From contig JACRQG010000013.1 of assembly GCA_016222805.1 (NCBI GenBank), positions 62,001-126,000 on the forward strand: a stretch of 64,000 nt of DNA. The letters are read 5' to 3'. The notes beneath the pieces were generated by a model, which saw only the letters and a list, made by a program, of their open reading frames with translations, made no database searches and was not told where the DNA came from. This DNA is from Verrucomicrobiota bacterium. Its GTDB lineage: Bacteria; Verrucomicrobiota; Verrucomicrobiia; Opitutales; Opitutaceae. Positions 8,391 to 17,902 of the stretch are shown here, piece by piece. The translations under genes and the position numbers were made by a program. The first letter of the stretch is position 1. Every line of letters begins with the position of its first letter.

Positions 8391-9911
8391 ATGTCCAAGT
8401 CCATGAAAGCAGTTATCTTCAACAATACCGTCCTGCGGGATGGGCATCAGTCGCTCGCCGCCACGCGCATGACCACGGCGCAGATGCTTCCGGCGACCGC
8501 GCGCCTCGACGGGCTCGGGTTTGGCGCGTTGGAGACCTGGGGAGGGGCGACGATTGACGCGACGTTGCGCTTCCTGAAGGAGAATCCCTTCGACCGTCTC
8601 GACCAACTCAAGAAGGCCGCTCCGCGCACGCCGCACATGATGCTGCTCCGGGGGCAGAACATCGTGCAGTACACGAGTTTCCCTGACGATGTGGTCGAGG
8701 CCTTTGTCCGTTGTGCGGCTCGGCATGGGATGGACGTGTTCCGGGTCTTCGATGCCTTGAATGATGCCCGAAACCTCCGGACAGCGATTCGCACGGTGAA
8801 GGCTGAAGGGAAACACGCCCAAGGAGCCATCTGCTACACGACGAGTCCGGTGCACACTCCGGCCAAGCTGGCGGCGCTGGCCGACGAGTTGGTGGAACTG
8901 GGATCTGACTCGATCTGCATCAAGGACATGGCCGGGCTCCTCACCCCGCGGGTGACCCATGATTTGGTCAAAGCGATCAAGCAGCGGCACGCGATTCCGC
9001 TGATCGTACACAGCCACGACACCGCCGGTATGGCGGTGGCCTCCTATCTGGCAGCGATCGATGCCGGCGCGGATGCGATCGACACCTCGATCACTCCTTT
9101 CGCCAACGGCACCGGCCAACCTGACACGGTGCGAATGATGGCTGCCATGACCGCCCATCCCCGGGCTCCGCGTTACGACTCGGCGGTCCTGCTGGAACTT
9201 CGGAAGTACTTCGAAGGAGTGGCGACTGAACTGGCGAAGTTCATGAGCCCCGCCAACGACCGGGTGGACAGCGACGCGCTCAGCTATCAGGTGCCCGGAG
9301 GGATGTTGAGCAACTTCCGCACTCAATTGGCGGAGATGAAGATGGAGGGACGCTTCAACGATGTGATGGCGGAAGTACCGGTGGTGCGCGAGGCCTTGGG
9401 CTGGATCCCGCTGGTCACACCGACCTCGCAGATTGTGGGGACCCAGGCTGTGTTGAACGTGAAGTTCGGCCGCTGGAAGAATCTCGCGCAGGCCTCGGTG
9501 GATATCGCTCTCGGCAAGTACGGTCGCACCCCAGGGCCAATCAACCCGGAACTCCTGGCGCTCGCGCGCAAGCAATCCGGGCAGGAACCGGTGCAGGGGC
9601 GCCCGGCTGATCTTCTGGCGCCGCGGATGCCGAAGCTGCGCGAGGAATTGGCGGCGAAAGGCCTTCCCGCATCGGACGAGAATGCGGTGCTGTATGCGAT
9701 GTTCCCGCGGGAGACGGAGGCCTTCTATAAGCCGGCGCCCGCTCCCGCTGTGGCTCCGGCGCCCGCGCCTGCCGCCAACCCCGCCCCGGTCGCTGCGCCG
9801 GCCAAGGTGCCAGCGATCACGCCCGCCCCGGTGGGCAAGCGGGTCGGATCGCGGATGGTGCTTACCCTGAATCAGAAGCGTTACGAGGCACTGGTGGAGG
9901 AAATCGACTGA
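8391..9911 (+). CDS. Carboxyltransferase subunit, transcarboxylase 5S / OadA type, without biotinyl domain
   Basis: A 506-residue protein of the pyruvate carboxylase/oxaloacetate decarboxylase carboxyltransferase family. Metal-site and catalytic motifs are visible: NTVLRDGHQSLAATRM near residue 12, LETWGGAT, MLLRGQN, FRVFDALND, the carbamylated-Lys segment CIKDMAGLL, and HSHDTAG for the metal-binding His pair. It moves a carboxyl group between carboxybiotin and pyruvate/oxaloacetate. An Ala/Pro linker follows residue 445, then about 20 residues (MVLTLNQKRYEALVEEID) that match the start of the biotin carrier encoded at 17903; the Met-Lys-Met biotin site is absent. Length and layout match the Propionibacterium transcarboxylase 5S subunit. 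I start at ATG 8391; TTG 8379 and ATG 8403 are alternatives. Confidence 0.85.
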   Translation: MSKSMKAVIFNNTVLRDGHQSLAATRMTTAQMLPATARLDGLGFGALETWGGATIDATLRFLKENPFDRLDQLKKAAPRTPHMMLLRGQNIVQYTSFPDDVVEAFVRCAARHGMDVFRVFDALNDARNLRTAIRTVKAEGKHAQGAICYTTSPVHTPAKLAALADELVELGSDSICIKDMAGLLTPRVTHDLVKAIKQRHAIPLIVHSHDTAGMAVASYLAAIDAGADAIDTSITPFANGTGQPDTVRMMAAMTAHPRAPRYDSAVLLELRKYFEGVATELAKFMSPANDRVDSDALSYQVPGGMLSNFRTQLAEMKMEGRFNDVMAEVPVVREALGWIPLVTPTSQIVGTQAVLNVKFGRWKNLAQASVDIALGKYGRTPGPINPELLALARKQSGQEPVQGRPADLLAPRMPKLREELAAKGLPASDENAVLYAMFPRETEAFYKPAPAPAVAPAPAPAANPAPVAAPAKVPAITPAPVGKRVGSRMVLTLNQKRYEALVEEID

Positions 9912-9920
9912 GGTTTTTTC

Positions 9921-12029
9921 ATGAGCTCAAGTACTGCCGAACACCTTTTCGCTGGTTTTTCTCCAGCCTCGGATGCCGATTGGCGTCGTGCCGCCGAGGA
10001 ATCTCTGGAGGGAGCGCCGTTCGAGAAAAAACTCGTCACGCGGACCGCGGAGGGAATCGACCTCCAGCCAATCTACTCTCGCACCGACGGCGAGAAGCTC
10101 GGTCCCGATTCCTTGTGGCCCGGGCTCCCACCGTACGTCCGCGATGCCCGGCCCCTGGGGAGTCGGGCTGGCGGTTGGCTCGTGTGTCAGGACCTCGGGG
10201 CCCTGCCTCCCGACGAATTCAACGCCGCCCTTCGCGATGCACTGGGCCGTGGTCAAAACGCCGTGGTGCTGCCCTTGGACTCCGCCACCCGCCGCGGTAG
10301 TGATCCCGCCATCGCGCAACCTTCCGAGGTCGGTGATATCGGACTTTCGCTTTCGACCCTGGAAGACGCGGACCGGGCGCTTCGAGGCGTGGAACTGGGC
10401 GCCGTGCCGGTCTTCGCTTCCGCAGGAATCGCGGCATTGGAGGTGACCGCCCTGCTTTCGGCCTGGATGAAACGCCAGGGAAAAACCGGGGCCGCTCTTC
10501 ATGGCGGGGTGCTGGGAGACCCGCTCGGCGAGTGGCTGCGGGCGGGCCGTCTGCCCATGGACCTCGGGCTGGCTCTGGACGACCTCGGCACGTTGACGTC
10601 TTGGGTGCAGCGGGAGGGCTGGAACCTTCGCACCATTGGTGTCGACGCGGCAGCCTGGTCTGATGCCGGGGCCCATGCGGTCCAGGAGCTCGCGTTCGGG
10701 CTTGCCACTGGCGTGGCCTACGTCCGGGCGATGCAGGAACGAGGGCTGGAAGTCGGGGTTTCCGCCCCGCGGGTGCTGTTCACCTTCGGCTTGGGTTCAA
10801 ACCTCTTCCTCGAGGTGGCCAAGTTGCGGGCCGCCCGGTTGGTCTGGGCCCGTGCCATGCAGGTGGCGGGGGGCGGCCCGGAAGCGCAGCGGCTGGAGTG
10901 TCACGGCCGCACAACGCGCTGGAACAAAACCGTCCTCGATCCCCACGTGAACCTGTTGCGCACGACCACGGAGGCCTTTGCCGGCGTCATCGGCGGCTGT
11001 GCCGGCCTGCAGGTCGGCGCCTTCGATGATTGCTACCGGACCTCGGATGACTTCTCGCGCCGTCTGGCCCGCAACATCCAGATTATCCTCGCGGAAGAAT
11101 GCCAGCTTGGCCGAGTGGTCGACCCTGCCGGCGGCTCCTGGTATGTCGAGACCCTCACGCGACAGCTGGCCGCCAAGGCTTGGGGGCTCTTCCAGGACAT
11201 CGAAGGTCGTGGCGGGATGTTTGCAGCCGTGAAGGCGGGATACCCGCAGGCCCTCGTGGAAAAGACGGCGGCAGATCGCATCGCCGCCGTGGAGGGGCGG
11301 CGCGACGGGGTGATTGGCACCAACCTTCACCCCAATCTCCGGGAGCGGATCCCACCGGCGGGGGGCCGTACGACCGCCCCGCGTCCGTCGGCGTTGGGTC
11401 GGACCGACGCGGTGGAGCGCAGCGCGTTCGCGCACCTCGCCACTTGCGGGCGCGAGTCCTTGCCGGAGGCGCTGCAGGAGGCGTTTCGGGATGGGGTGAC
11501 CCTGGGGGCCGCGGTGCTCGCGGTGGATCGGGAGCGCAGCCCTTCGCCCGAGGTCAAACCGTTGGTCGCACGGAGGAGGGCCGAACCCTTCGAAGCCTTG
11601 CGCCGCCGGTCGGAAGCCTGGCTCCAGCGCACGGGTGGAAGGCCCAAGGTCTTCCTCGCCGGCGTGGGTCCGCGAAAACAACATGCCGCCCGCCACGACT
11701 TCTCGCAGGCGTTCTTTGCCGCGGGAGGATTCGAGCCGGTGGCGGGCCGGGGCCTGGATACCGCCGAGACGGCCGCCAAGGCTGCCTTGGAGTCCGGTGC
11801 GCCCATCGTCGTGCTCTGCTCGACTGACGACACCTATCCCGCCCTCGTGCCGGTGTTCGCGGCCGCCCTGAAGGCGGCTCCGAAGCCACCGGTGGTGGTG
11901 CTGGCGGGCCTGCCCGCCTCCCCGGAGCTGCAGCAGCAGTTCAAGGCTGCCGGCATCGACGAGTTCATCCACCTGCGTGCCAACTGCGCCAAGCTCCTGT
12001 CAACCTTCCAGGACCAGCTGGGCCTCTGA
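9921..12029 (+). CDS. mutA: Methylmalonyl-CoA mutase small (beta) subunit
   Basis: A 702-residue partner of the catalytic mutase subunit in the heterodimeric form of the enzyme. It has the mutase TIM-barrel (LFTFGLGSNLFLEVAKLRAARLVW, WNKTVLDPHVNLLRTTTEAF, VDPAGGSWYVE) and a C-terminal flavodoxin-like domain. That domain lacks the DxHxxG cobalamin-binding His, where the large subunit has it; the equivalent segment reads GPRKQHAARHDF. The subunit is therefore structural, as in other MutA proteins. It begins 9 bases after the carboxyltransferase stop. The first GAGG available for ribosome binding comes from the stop codon region. Confidence 0.93.
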   Translation: MSSSTAEHLFAGFSPASDADWRRAAEESLEGAPFEKKLVTRTAEGIDLQPIYSRTDGEKLGPDSLWPGLPPYVRDARPLGSRAGGWLVCQDLGALPPDEFNAALRDALGRGQNAVVLPLDSATRRGSDPAIAQPSEVGDIGLSLSTLEDADRALRGVELGAVPVFASAGIAALEVTALLSAWMKRQGKTGAALHGGVLGDPLGEWLRAGRLPMDLGLALDDLGTLTSWVQREGWNLRTIGVDAAAWSDAGAHAVQELAFGLATGVAYVRAMQERGLEVGVSAPRVLFTFGLGSNLFLEVAKLRAARLVWARAMQVAGGGPEAQRLECHGRTTRWNKTVLDPHVNLLRTTTEAFAGVIGGCAGLQVGAFDDCYRTSDDFSRRLARNIQIILAEECQLGRVVDPAGGSWYVETLTRQLAAKAWGLFQDIEGRGGMFAAVKAGYPQALVEKTAADRIAAVEGRRDGVIGTNLHPNLRERIPPAGGRTTAPRPSALGRTDAVERSAFAHLATCGRESLPEALQEAFRDGVTLGAAVLAVDRERSPSPEVKPLVARRRAEPFEALRRRSEAWLQRTGGRPKVFLAGVGPRKQHAARHDFSQAFFAAGGFEPVAGRGLDTAETAAKAALESGAPIVVLCSTDDTYPALVPVFAAALKAAPKPPVVVLAGLPASPELQQQFKAAGIDEFIHLRANCAKLLSTFQDQLGL

Positions 12030-12044
12030 TCGCCGCCGACCACC

Positions 12045-14225
12045 ATGAAATTTCCCGATTACACCACGATTCCCCTCGAGACCGGCGCCGCTACCGGCGC
12101 GGGTGCTTCCGACTGGCTCGCCGCCGCCCGGGCCAGCGCCGGCGGACCGGACGCCCTCGGCGACTGGCAGACGCTGGAGCAGATTCCGGTCAAGCCCGTC
12201 TACACCGCGGCCGATCTGCGCGACGTCGGGCATCTCGGCTTCACCGCCGGGATTGCGCCGTATCTGCGCGGGCCCTACGCGACCATGTACGTCCTGAAGC
12301 CCTGGACGGTCCGGCAGTATGCCGGCTTCTCCACCGCCACGGAGTCCAACGCCTTCTACAAGCGCAATCTCGCAGCCGGGCAGATGGGGTTGTCGGTGGC
12401 CTTCGACCTCGCCACCCACCGCGGCTATGACAGCGACCATCCGCGCGTGGTGGGCGATGTCGGCAAGGCCGGCGTCGCGGTCGACTCCGTGCTGGACATG
12501 CAGACCCTGTTTGCCGGCATCCCGCTGGATCGGATCAGTGTCTCGATGACGATGAACGGTGCCGTGCTGCCCGTGCTGGCCTTCTACATCGTGGCCGCGC
12601 TGGAGCAGGGCGCGACCCTGGAGCAGCTTTCGGGCACAATCCAGAACGACATCCTGAAGGAGTACATGGTGCGGAACACCTACATCTACCCGCCCGCCCC
12701 TTCGATGCGGATCATCGCGGACATCTTCGCCTTCACCTCGCAGAAGATGCCGAAGTTCAACTCGATTTCGATCTCCGGCTATCACATGCAGGAGGCGGGG
12801 GCCACCGCGGACCTCGAGCTCGCCTACACCCTGGCGGACGGCCTCGAGTACCTGCGCACGGGCGTGAAGGCCGGCATCGACATCGATGCGTTCGCCCCGC
12901 GCCTTTCGTTCTTCTGGGCGCAGGGCAAGAACCTCTTCATGGAGGTGGCCAAGATGCGGGCCGGACGGCTGCTCTGGGCCAAGCTCGTGCGGCAGTTCAA
13001 TCCGAAGAACCCGAAGTCGATGGCCCTGCGCACGCACTCCCAAACCTCGGGATGGTCGCTCACCGAACAGGACCCGTACAACAATGTCGCGCGCACCTGC
13101 ATCGAGGCGATGGCGGCGGCGATGGGGCACACGCAATCGCTGCACACCAACTCCCTCGACGAAGCGATCGCCCTGCCGACCGACTTCTCCGCGCGGATCG
13201 CCCGCAACACGCAATTGTACCTCCAGGCCGAGACCGGGATCTGCAGCGTGGTCGATCCGTGGGGTGGCAGCTACTACGTGGAGCGCCTCACCGATGAACT
13301 CGCCCGCAAGGCCTGGGCGCACATCGAGGAGGTCGAGAAACTCGGCGGCATGGCCAAGGCGATCGAGACCGGCCTGCCCAAGCTGCGCATCGAGGAGGCC
13401 GCGGCCCGGCGCCAGGCGATGATCGACTCCGGCGAGGAGACCATCGTGGGCGTCAACAAGCACCGGCTCGAGAAGGAGGCGCCGATGGAGATTCTCGAGG
13501 TGGACAACACGGCGGTGCGGGAGGCGCAGATCAAGCAGCTCCAGAAACTCAAGGCCGAGCGCGATCCGGCGGCCGTGCAGCGGTGCCTGGCGGCGCTCAC
13601 CGCGTGCGCCCGCTCTGGCGAGGGCAACCTGCTCGCCCTCAGCATCGACGCCGCCAAGGCGCGGGCGACCCTCGGCGAGATCTCCGATGCGCTCGAGGTT
13701 GTCTTCGGCCGCTACCAGGCGCAGATCCGCTCGATCTCCGGTGTCTACCACCGGGCCTTCGCCCGCCACGACGACGTCGCCAAGGTGCGGGCGATGACCG
13801 ATGCCTTCGCTGAGCGGGAAGGGCGGCGTCCGCGCATCCTGATCGCGAAACTCGGCCAGGACGGCCACGACCGTGGGGCCAAGGTGGTCGCCACGGCGAT
13901 GGCCGACATGGGGTTCGATGTCGATGTCGGCCCGCTGTTCCAGACGCCCGAGGAAGCGGCGCGCGACGCGGTCGAGAACGATGTGCACATCGTGGCGATG
14001 AGTTCCCTCGCCGCGGGCCACAAGACCCTGCTGCCCCAGCTGGTGAGCGAGCTGAAGCGCCATGGACGCGAGGACATCCTCGTGGTCGCAGGCGGCGTCA
14101 TCCCCGCCCAGGACTATGCGTTCCTTTACGAGCACGGCGCCGCGGCCGTGTTTGGCCCGGGAACGCCGATTCCCCATTCGGCCGCGATCCTGCTGGAAAA
14201 ACTCGGGGCGACTCCGGTCGCCTGA
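12045..14225 (+). CDS. mutB: Methylmalonyl-CoA mutase large (alpha, catalytic) subunit
   Basis: A 726-residue adenosylcobalamin enzyme that interconverts succinyl-CoA and (R)-methylmalonyl-CoA. The barrel motifs are complete ([62 protein letters not shown]). The C-terminal B12 domain has DGHDRG at residues 606-611, placing the cobalt-ligand His at 608, plus the SSLAAGH and GGVIPAQDY nucleotide-loop segments. The length is typical. It starts 15 bases after mutA with CCGACCACC before the ATG and no Shine-Dalgarno sequence. With the epimerase and MmdA-type subunit it forms the succinate-to-propionate route, or the reverse. Confidence 0.95.
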   Translation: MKFPDYTTIPLETGAATGAGASDWLAAARASAGGPDALGDWQTLEQIPVKPVYTAADLRDVGHLGFTAGIAPYLRGPYATMYVLKPWTVRQYAGFSTATESNAFYKRNLAAGQMGLSVAFDLATHRGYDSDHPRVVGDVGKAGVAVDSVLDMQTLFAGIPLDRISVSMTMNGAVLPVLAFYIVAALEQGATLEQLSGTIQNDILKEYMVRNTYIYPPAPSMRIIADIFAFTSQKMPKFNSISISGYHMQEAGATADLELAYTLADGLEYLRTGVKAGIDIDAFAPRLSFFWAQGKNLFMEVAKMRAGRLLWAKLVRQFNPKNPKSMALRTHSQTSGWSLTEQDPYNNVARTCIEAMAAAMGHTQSLHTNSLDEAIALPTDFSARIARNTQLYLQAETGICSVVDPWGGSYYVERLTDELARKAWAHIEEVEKLGGMAKAIETGLPKLRIEEAAARRQAMIDSGEETIVGVNKHRLEKEAPMEILEVDNTAVREAQIKQLQKLKAERDPAAVQRCLAALTACARSGEGNLLALSIDAAKARATLGEISDALEVVFGRYQAQIRSISGVYHRAFARHDDVAKVRAMTDAFAEREGRRPRILIAKLGQDGHDRGAKVVATAMADMGFDVDVGPLFQTPEEAARDAVENDVHIVAMSSLAAGHKTLLPQLVSELKRHGREDILVVAGGVIPAQDYAFLYEHGAAAVFGPGTPIPHSAAILLEKLGATPVA

Positions 14226-14244
14226 CTGCCGCCGCACCGACCCC

Positions 14245-15354
14245 GTGATCCCTCCCTCGACACCGCCGCGCCCGGACTGGGTGCCTGACGGAGCGGGGGA
14301 GGAATTTGCCACGCGCATCGTGCCCGGCACGCCGACCCGCGCACCGGATCGTCGGCCGGTGCGCCGCCGCGCCACGGACAACGTCGAGCGCCTGGCTGCG
14401 GACCTCCGCGCCGGCGATCGCGGAGCGCTGGCCCGGGGAATCACCCTGGTGGAGAGCCGGGCCGCGATGCATCGCGCCGCGGCGGAAAACCTGCTTAACG
14501 CCCTTACTCCGCACTCCGGCGGAGCGCTTCGCGTGGGGGTGACCGGTGCGCCCGGGGCCGGAAAGAGCACGTTCATCGATGCCCTCGGCACGCGGCTGTG
14601 CACCGCGGGCAGGCGCGTGGCGGTCCTTTCGGTCGACCCAAGCAGCCCGGTGTCGCACGGCAGCATCCTGGGGGACAAGACCCGCATGGAAAACCTGTCG
14701 CGTCAGCCTTCGGCATTCATCCGCCCATCGCCGAGCGGCGGCGAACTCGGGGGCGTGGCCCGGCGGACGCGGGAGACCATCGTCCTCTGTGAGGCCGCGG
14801 GATTCGAGATCGTCATCGTCGAGACCGTGGGCGTCGGGCAAAGCGAAGTCCTGGTGCGTGGGATGGTGGACTGCTTCCTGGTCCTGCTGCTGGCCGGAGC
14901 AGGGGATGAACTGCAGGGGATCAAGAAAGGTATCCTCGAACTGGCGGACATCCTCGCCGTGAACAAGGCCGACGGAGACAATCGGGCACGAGCGGAGGCG
15001 GCCCGGCGGGAGTTTAGCCGCGCGTTGCATTACCTCTCGGGGCCGGAAGGGTCCTGGCGCCAGACCGTGCTCGCGTGTTCCGCCGCGACGGGGGAGGGCA
15101 TCCCCGAGGTTTGGGAAACCGTGGAGAAGTTCTTTTCTCACGGAAAGCGCAGCGGAGAATTCGCGGAGCGGCGGCGCGAGCAGGTGCTGGCGTGGTTGGG
15201 TGCCCTGCTGGATGAAGGATTGCGTGAAGCGTACGCCAGCCGACGAGGGGTCGCGGCGTTGCGAGCAGAATTGGAGTCGCAAGTGGGAGCCGGGCTGTTG
15301 CCGGCGCCCGAAGCCGCGCGGCGCTTATTGGCGGCAGCAGGATTTGCGCAGTGA
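14245..15354 (+). CDS. meaB: Methylmalonyl-CoA mutase-associated GTPase MeaB
   Basis: A 369-residue G3E-family GTPase that guards cobalamin loading and protects methylmalonyl-CoA mutase from inactivation. Walker A GAPGAGKST is at residues of about 102-110. VLSVDPSSPVSHGSILGDKTRM, PSPSGGELGGVA, IVETVGVGQSEV and the base-specificity NKADG follow in family order. The GTG start at 14245, 19 bases after mutB, adds about 40 Arg/Pro-rich residues before the conserved N-terminal helix (ERLAADLRAGDRGALARGIT). A start nearer 14318 would give a more usual length (about 330-345). The position right after mutB is classical. Confidence 0.93.
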   Translation: MIPPSTPPRPDWVPDGAGEEFATRIVPGTPTRAPDRRPVRRRATDNVERLAADLRAGDRGALARGITLVESRAAMHRAAAENLLNALTPHSGGALRVGVTGAPGAGKSTFIDALGTRLCTAGRRVAVLSVDPSSPVSHGSILGDKTRMENLSRQPSAFIRPSPSGGELGGVARRTRETIVLCEAAGFEIVIVETVGVGQSEVLVRGMVDCFLVLLLAGAGDELQGIKKGILELADILAVNKADGDNRARAEAARREFSRALHYLSGPEGSWRQTVLACSAATGEGIPEVWETVEKFFSHGKRSGEFAERRREQVLAWLGALLDEGLREAYASRRGVAALRAELESQVGAGLLPAPEAARRLLAAAGFAQ

Positions 15355-15451
15355 AGATTTTCTACTGGAAGCGCAGGGGTTCGCAAAATCTGCGGAGTTC
15401 GCTGCTCCCCGCCCCCCTATACTCGCCGATCGGCCAGGAGCCATTTTCGCC

Positions 15452-15874
15452 ATGATCACATCCATCGACCACTTGGGAATCGCCGTGAAGTCTCTCGATG
15501 AGGCGGTTCCGCTCTATGAAAAAGCGCTCGGTCTGCGCTGCCTCGGCCGTGAAGAGGTGGCAGCGCAAAAGGTGCGCACCGCGTTCTTTGACGCGGGAGG
15601 AGTGCACCTGGAACTGCTTGAGCCGACGTCGCCGGAAAGCACCATCGCCAAGTTCATCGCTGACCGTGGGGAAGGCATTCATCATGTGGCGTTTCGCACG
15701 GATGACATCGGCGCCCAGTTGAAACAGGCATCAGGCGCCGGGGTGCGGCTGATCCATGAACAACCCTTCGAGGGCGCAGCCGGCAAGCTGGTCGCGTTTC
15801 TCCATCCCAAATCCACCCGCGGCGTCCTGACTGAATTCTGCGCGGTCAAGCCCGGCGCAACGAGCGCCCACTAA
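15452..15874 (+). CDS. mce: Methylmalonyl-CoA epimerase
   Basis: A 140-residue vicinal-oxygen-chelate protein that interconverts the (R) and (S) epimers of methylmalonyl-CoA, linking mutase and carboxyltransferase stereochemistry. It has two beta-alpha-beta-beta-beta halves. The metal ligands expected for the family are visible: His7 (IDHLGIAV), the HH pair at 77-78 (GIHHVAFRTDDI) and Glu128 (VLTEF). The ATG at 15452 is preceded by no Shine-Dalgarno sequence; the longer frame upstream overlaps meaB and is not conserved. Length is standard for the family. Confidence 0.93.
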   Translation: MITSIDHLGIAVKSLDEAVPLYEKALGLRCLGREEVAAQKVRTAFFDAGGVHLELLEPTSPESTIAKFIADRGEGIHHVAFRTDDIGAQLKQASGAGVRLIHEQPFEGAAGKLVAFLHPKSTRGVLTEFCAVKPGATSAH

Positions 15875-15889
15875 CCCGGAGGTCTTTCC

Positions 15890-17443
15890 ATGGCTATTTC
15901 AACCACGCTCCTGAACGAACTTTCCGGCCGTCGCCAAACGGCCCTTGCCGCCGGGGGAGAGGATAAACTCAAGGCCCGCGCCGAGAAGGGCCTGATGAAC
16001 GCCCGCGAACGCCTGGTGGCACTATTCCAGCCCAACACTTTCATGGAGTGGGGGATGCACGCCGACCATGACTGCCATGATTTCGGTTTGGAAGGGAAGT
16101 CCTTCCCGGGCGACGGCGTGGTCACGGGTGTCGGCTATGTCGACGGCCGACCGATGGCCGCCTTCAGCCATGACTTCACGGTCGGGGGCGGGGCGCTGGG
16201 GCGCATCCACTCGAAGAAGATCTGCGACCTCATGGATTATGCCATGAAGGCGGGGATGCCGGTGCTGGGCATCAACGATTCGGGAGGGGCCCGAATTCAG
16301 GAAGGCGACGAATCGCTCTCCGGCTACGGCCAGGTCTTCTTCCGCAATGTGCTCGCCTCAGGGGTCATCCCGCAGATCTCGATTATCGCGGGCCCGTGTG
16401 CCGGCGGGGCGGCCTACAGCCCGGCCCTGACGGACTTCATCATCATGACGAAGAAGAACGCCAACATGTTCATCTGCGGCCCGGACGTCATCAAGGCGGC
16501 CACCGGGGAGACCGTGACGATGGAGCAGATTGGCAGCGCGGCGGCGCACGCCTCCGTGAGCGGCAACATCCACTTCGTGGCCGAGGATGACCGGCACGCC
16601 CTCGAAATCGCGCGCAAGCTCTTCTCGTTCCTTCCGTCGAACAATATCATGGACCCGCCGCACCGGCCGACGCCCTCGCTCGACCTCTCGCCGGACCCGG
16701 GCATGAACGACCTCGTGCCCGCCGACGGCAAGACGCCGTTCGACATCCATGCGGTGATTCAGCGCCTGGTGGATGGCGGCGATTTCCTCGAGGTGCAGAT
16801 GGACTGGGCGAAGAACCTGGTCGTGGGCTTTGCCCGTATCCAGGGCATCGTCTGCGGCATCGTTGCCAACCAGCCGATGGTCAAGGCAGGCACGCTCGAC
16901 ATCGATTCATCGGACAAGGGCGCCCGGTTCATCCGGTTCTGCAACGTCTTCAACATTCCGGTGGTCACGTTGGTGGACATCCCCGGATTCATGCCGGGCA
17001 TGGCGCAGGAGCGCGGTGGCATCATCCGCCACGGCGCCAAGATGCTCTTCGCCTATGCGTCGTGCACGGTGCCGAAACTGACGGTGATTCTGCGGAAGGC
17101 CTACGGTGGGGCGTATCTCGCGATGTGCAGTGCCGACATGCGCGCCGACGTCGTCTATGCCTGGCCCACCGCCGAAATCGCGGTCATGGGTGCGGAGGGG
17201 GCGGTGAAGGTCCTCTACAAGAAGGAAATTGCCGCAGCCAAGGACCCGAAGGCAAAGGAGGCCGAGTATGTCGCCGAGTATCGGGCCAAGTTCGCTTCCC
17301 CGTACGCCGCGGCGCGCAAGGGAATGATCACCGACATCATCGAGCCCTCCCAAACCCGGGCAAACCTCGCCATGGCCCTGCGAAACACGCTGTCGAAACG
17401 CGAGACCCGGCCGCCCAAGAAGCACGGCAACATCCCGCTCTAA
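15890..17443 (+). CDS. mmdA: Methylmalonyl-CoA carboxyltransferase/decarboxylase alpha subunit (MmdA, transcarboxylase 12S, PccB family)
   Basis: A 517-residue crotonase-like carboxyltransferase that moves CO2 between (S)-methylmalonyl-CoA and carrier biotin. It shows the family segments GGGALGRIHSKKICDLMDYA, INDSGGARIQEG, the oxyanion-hole GPCAGGAAYSPAL, VDIPGFMPGMAQE and KAYGGAYLAM. Sequence alone cannot separate the propionyl-CoA carboxylase beta, transcarboxylase 12S and MmdA roles. Context favours decarboxylase/transcarboxylase: membrane beta subunits and a stand-alone carrier are next to it and no biotin carboxylase is present. This is one of the few starts in the block with a strong ribosome site (CGGAGGTCTTTCC-ATG). 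Confidence 0.92.
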   Translation: MAISTTLLNELSGRRQTALAAGGEDKLKARAEKGLMNARERLVALFQPNTFMEWGMHADHDCHDFGLEGKSFPGDGVVTGVGYVDGRPMAAFSHDFTVGGGALGRIHSKKICDLMDYAMKAGMPVLGINDSGGARIQEGDESLSGYGQVFFRNVLASGVIPQISIIAGPCAGGAAYSPALTDFIIMTKKNANMFICGPDVIKAATGETVTMEQIGSAAAHASVSGNIHFVAEDDRHALEIARKLFSFLPSNNIMDPPHRPTPSLDLSPDPGMNDLVPADGKTPFDIHAVIQRLVDGGDFLEVQMDWAKNLVVGFARIQGIVCGIVANQPMVKAGTLDIDSSDKGARFIRFCNVFNIPVVTLVDIPGFMPGMAQERGGIIRHGAKMLFAYASCTVPKLTVILRKAYGGAYLAMCSADMRADVVYAWPTAEIAVMGAEGAVKVLYKKEIAAAKDPKAKEAEYVAEYRAKFASPYAAARKGMITDIIEPSQTRANLAMALRNTLSKRETRPPKKHGNIPL

Positions 17444-17460
17444 CCACGCTGTCCGCCGAC

Positions 17461-17493
17461 GCCGGTCCGCCCTTTCCCGTTGGGCGGACCGGC
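17461..17493 (+). promoter_or_regulatory. Perfect 12-bp hairpin between mmdA and the membrane-subunit genes
   Basis: GCCGGTCCGCCC (17461-17472) and GGGCGGACCGGC (17482-17493) are perfectly complementary around a 9-base loop, 18 bases after the mmdA stop and 22 before the next ATG. No T-run follows, so it is not a normal intrinsic terminator. A partial-termination, RNA-processing or 3'-end-stabilising element that sets the ratio of soluble to membrane subunits is plausible. Confidence 0.6.
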
Positions 17494-17514
17494 GCGGTCC
17501 ACCAAACCTCAACC

Positions 17515-17877
17515 ATGAACTCCGTCTTCCTCGCCACCGTGGGTCAGCCGCTTTTCGGCAGTATCTGGCTGGCGCTGCTCGCGGTCCTCGGCCTGGTGGC
17601 ACTGCTGCTGCTCGCCGTGGCGTTGGCCGGCCGCTGGCTCGCCGCGACCCATCCGGATTCACCCAAAGTGGCGGCCCCGGAGCCGATCCTCGCCCCGGGC
17701 ATTTCCCCGGAGACCCTCGCCATCATCGCCAGCGCGGTGAACGTCACCGTCGGCCCCAACGCCCGCGTGCGCGCCGTCGAGGTCGTGCCGACACCGGCGC
17801 CCTCGGTCGAGGCCCTGATGCTGCAATGGAGCCTCGAGGGCCGGCGACAAATCTACACCTCCCACAAAGTCCGCTGA
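17515..17877 (+). CDS. Gamma-type subunit 1 of a biotin-dependent sodium-pump decarboxylase (OadG-like)
   Basis: A 120-residue protein with one N-terminal membrane helix (residues of about 16-42, SIWLALLAVLGLVALLLL) and a small C-terminal domain. The domain starts ISPETLAIIASAVN and ends WSLEGRRQIYTSHKVR. The last motif recurs in the protein at 20081 and resembles the C-terminal W...GR...R signature of larger OadG-family proteins, which anchor the carboxyltransferase to the beta subunit. It lies between the MmdA-type gene and the biotin carrier gene, as gamma/delta subunits do in methylmalonyl-CoA decarboxylases. No Shine-Dalgarno sequence is seen (CCTCAACC-ATG). The assignment rests on architecture and context. 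Confidence 0.65.
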   Translation: MNSVFLATVGQPLFGSIWLALLAVLGLVALLLLAVALAGRWLAATHPDSPKVAAPEPILAPGISPETLAIIASAVNVTVGPNARVRAVEVVPTPAPSVEALMLQWSLEGRRQIYTSHKVR

Positions 17878-17902
17878 CACTCACATTCACACCTTTCGCG
17901 TC

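Noticed and set aside
9880-9930. A frameshift that removed a biotinyl domain from the 5S-type gene
   Set aside because: mutA starts 10 bases after the stop and no AMKM sequence lies in any frame nearby; a free carrier exists at 17903.
11650-11760. Loss of the cobalamin His in mutA as a sign of a pseudogene
   Set aside because: MutA-type small subunits normally lack it; mutB carries DGHDRG.
12000-14687. An 895-codon minus-strand open frame opposite mutB and meaB
   Set aside because: It is an Arg/His/Gly-rich shadow caused by high GC; mutB and meaB on the plus strand show all family motifs.
17461-17493. The hairpin after mmdA as a transcription terminator
   Set aside because: No T-run follows and the downstream genes lack another promoter-like signal.
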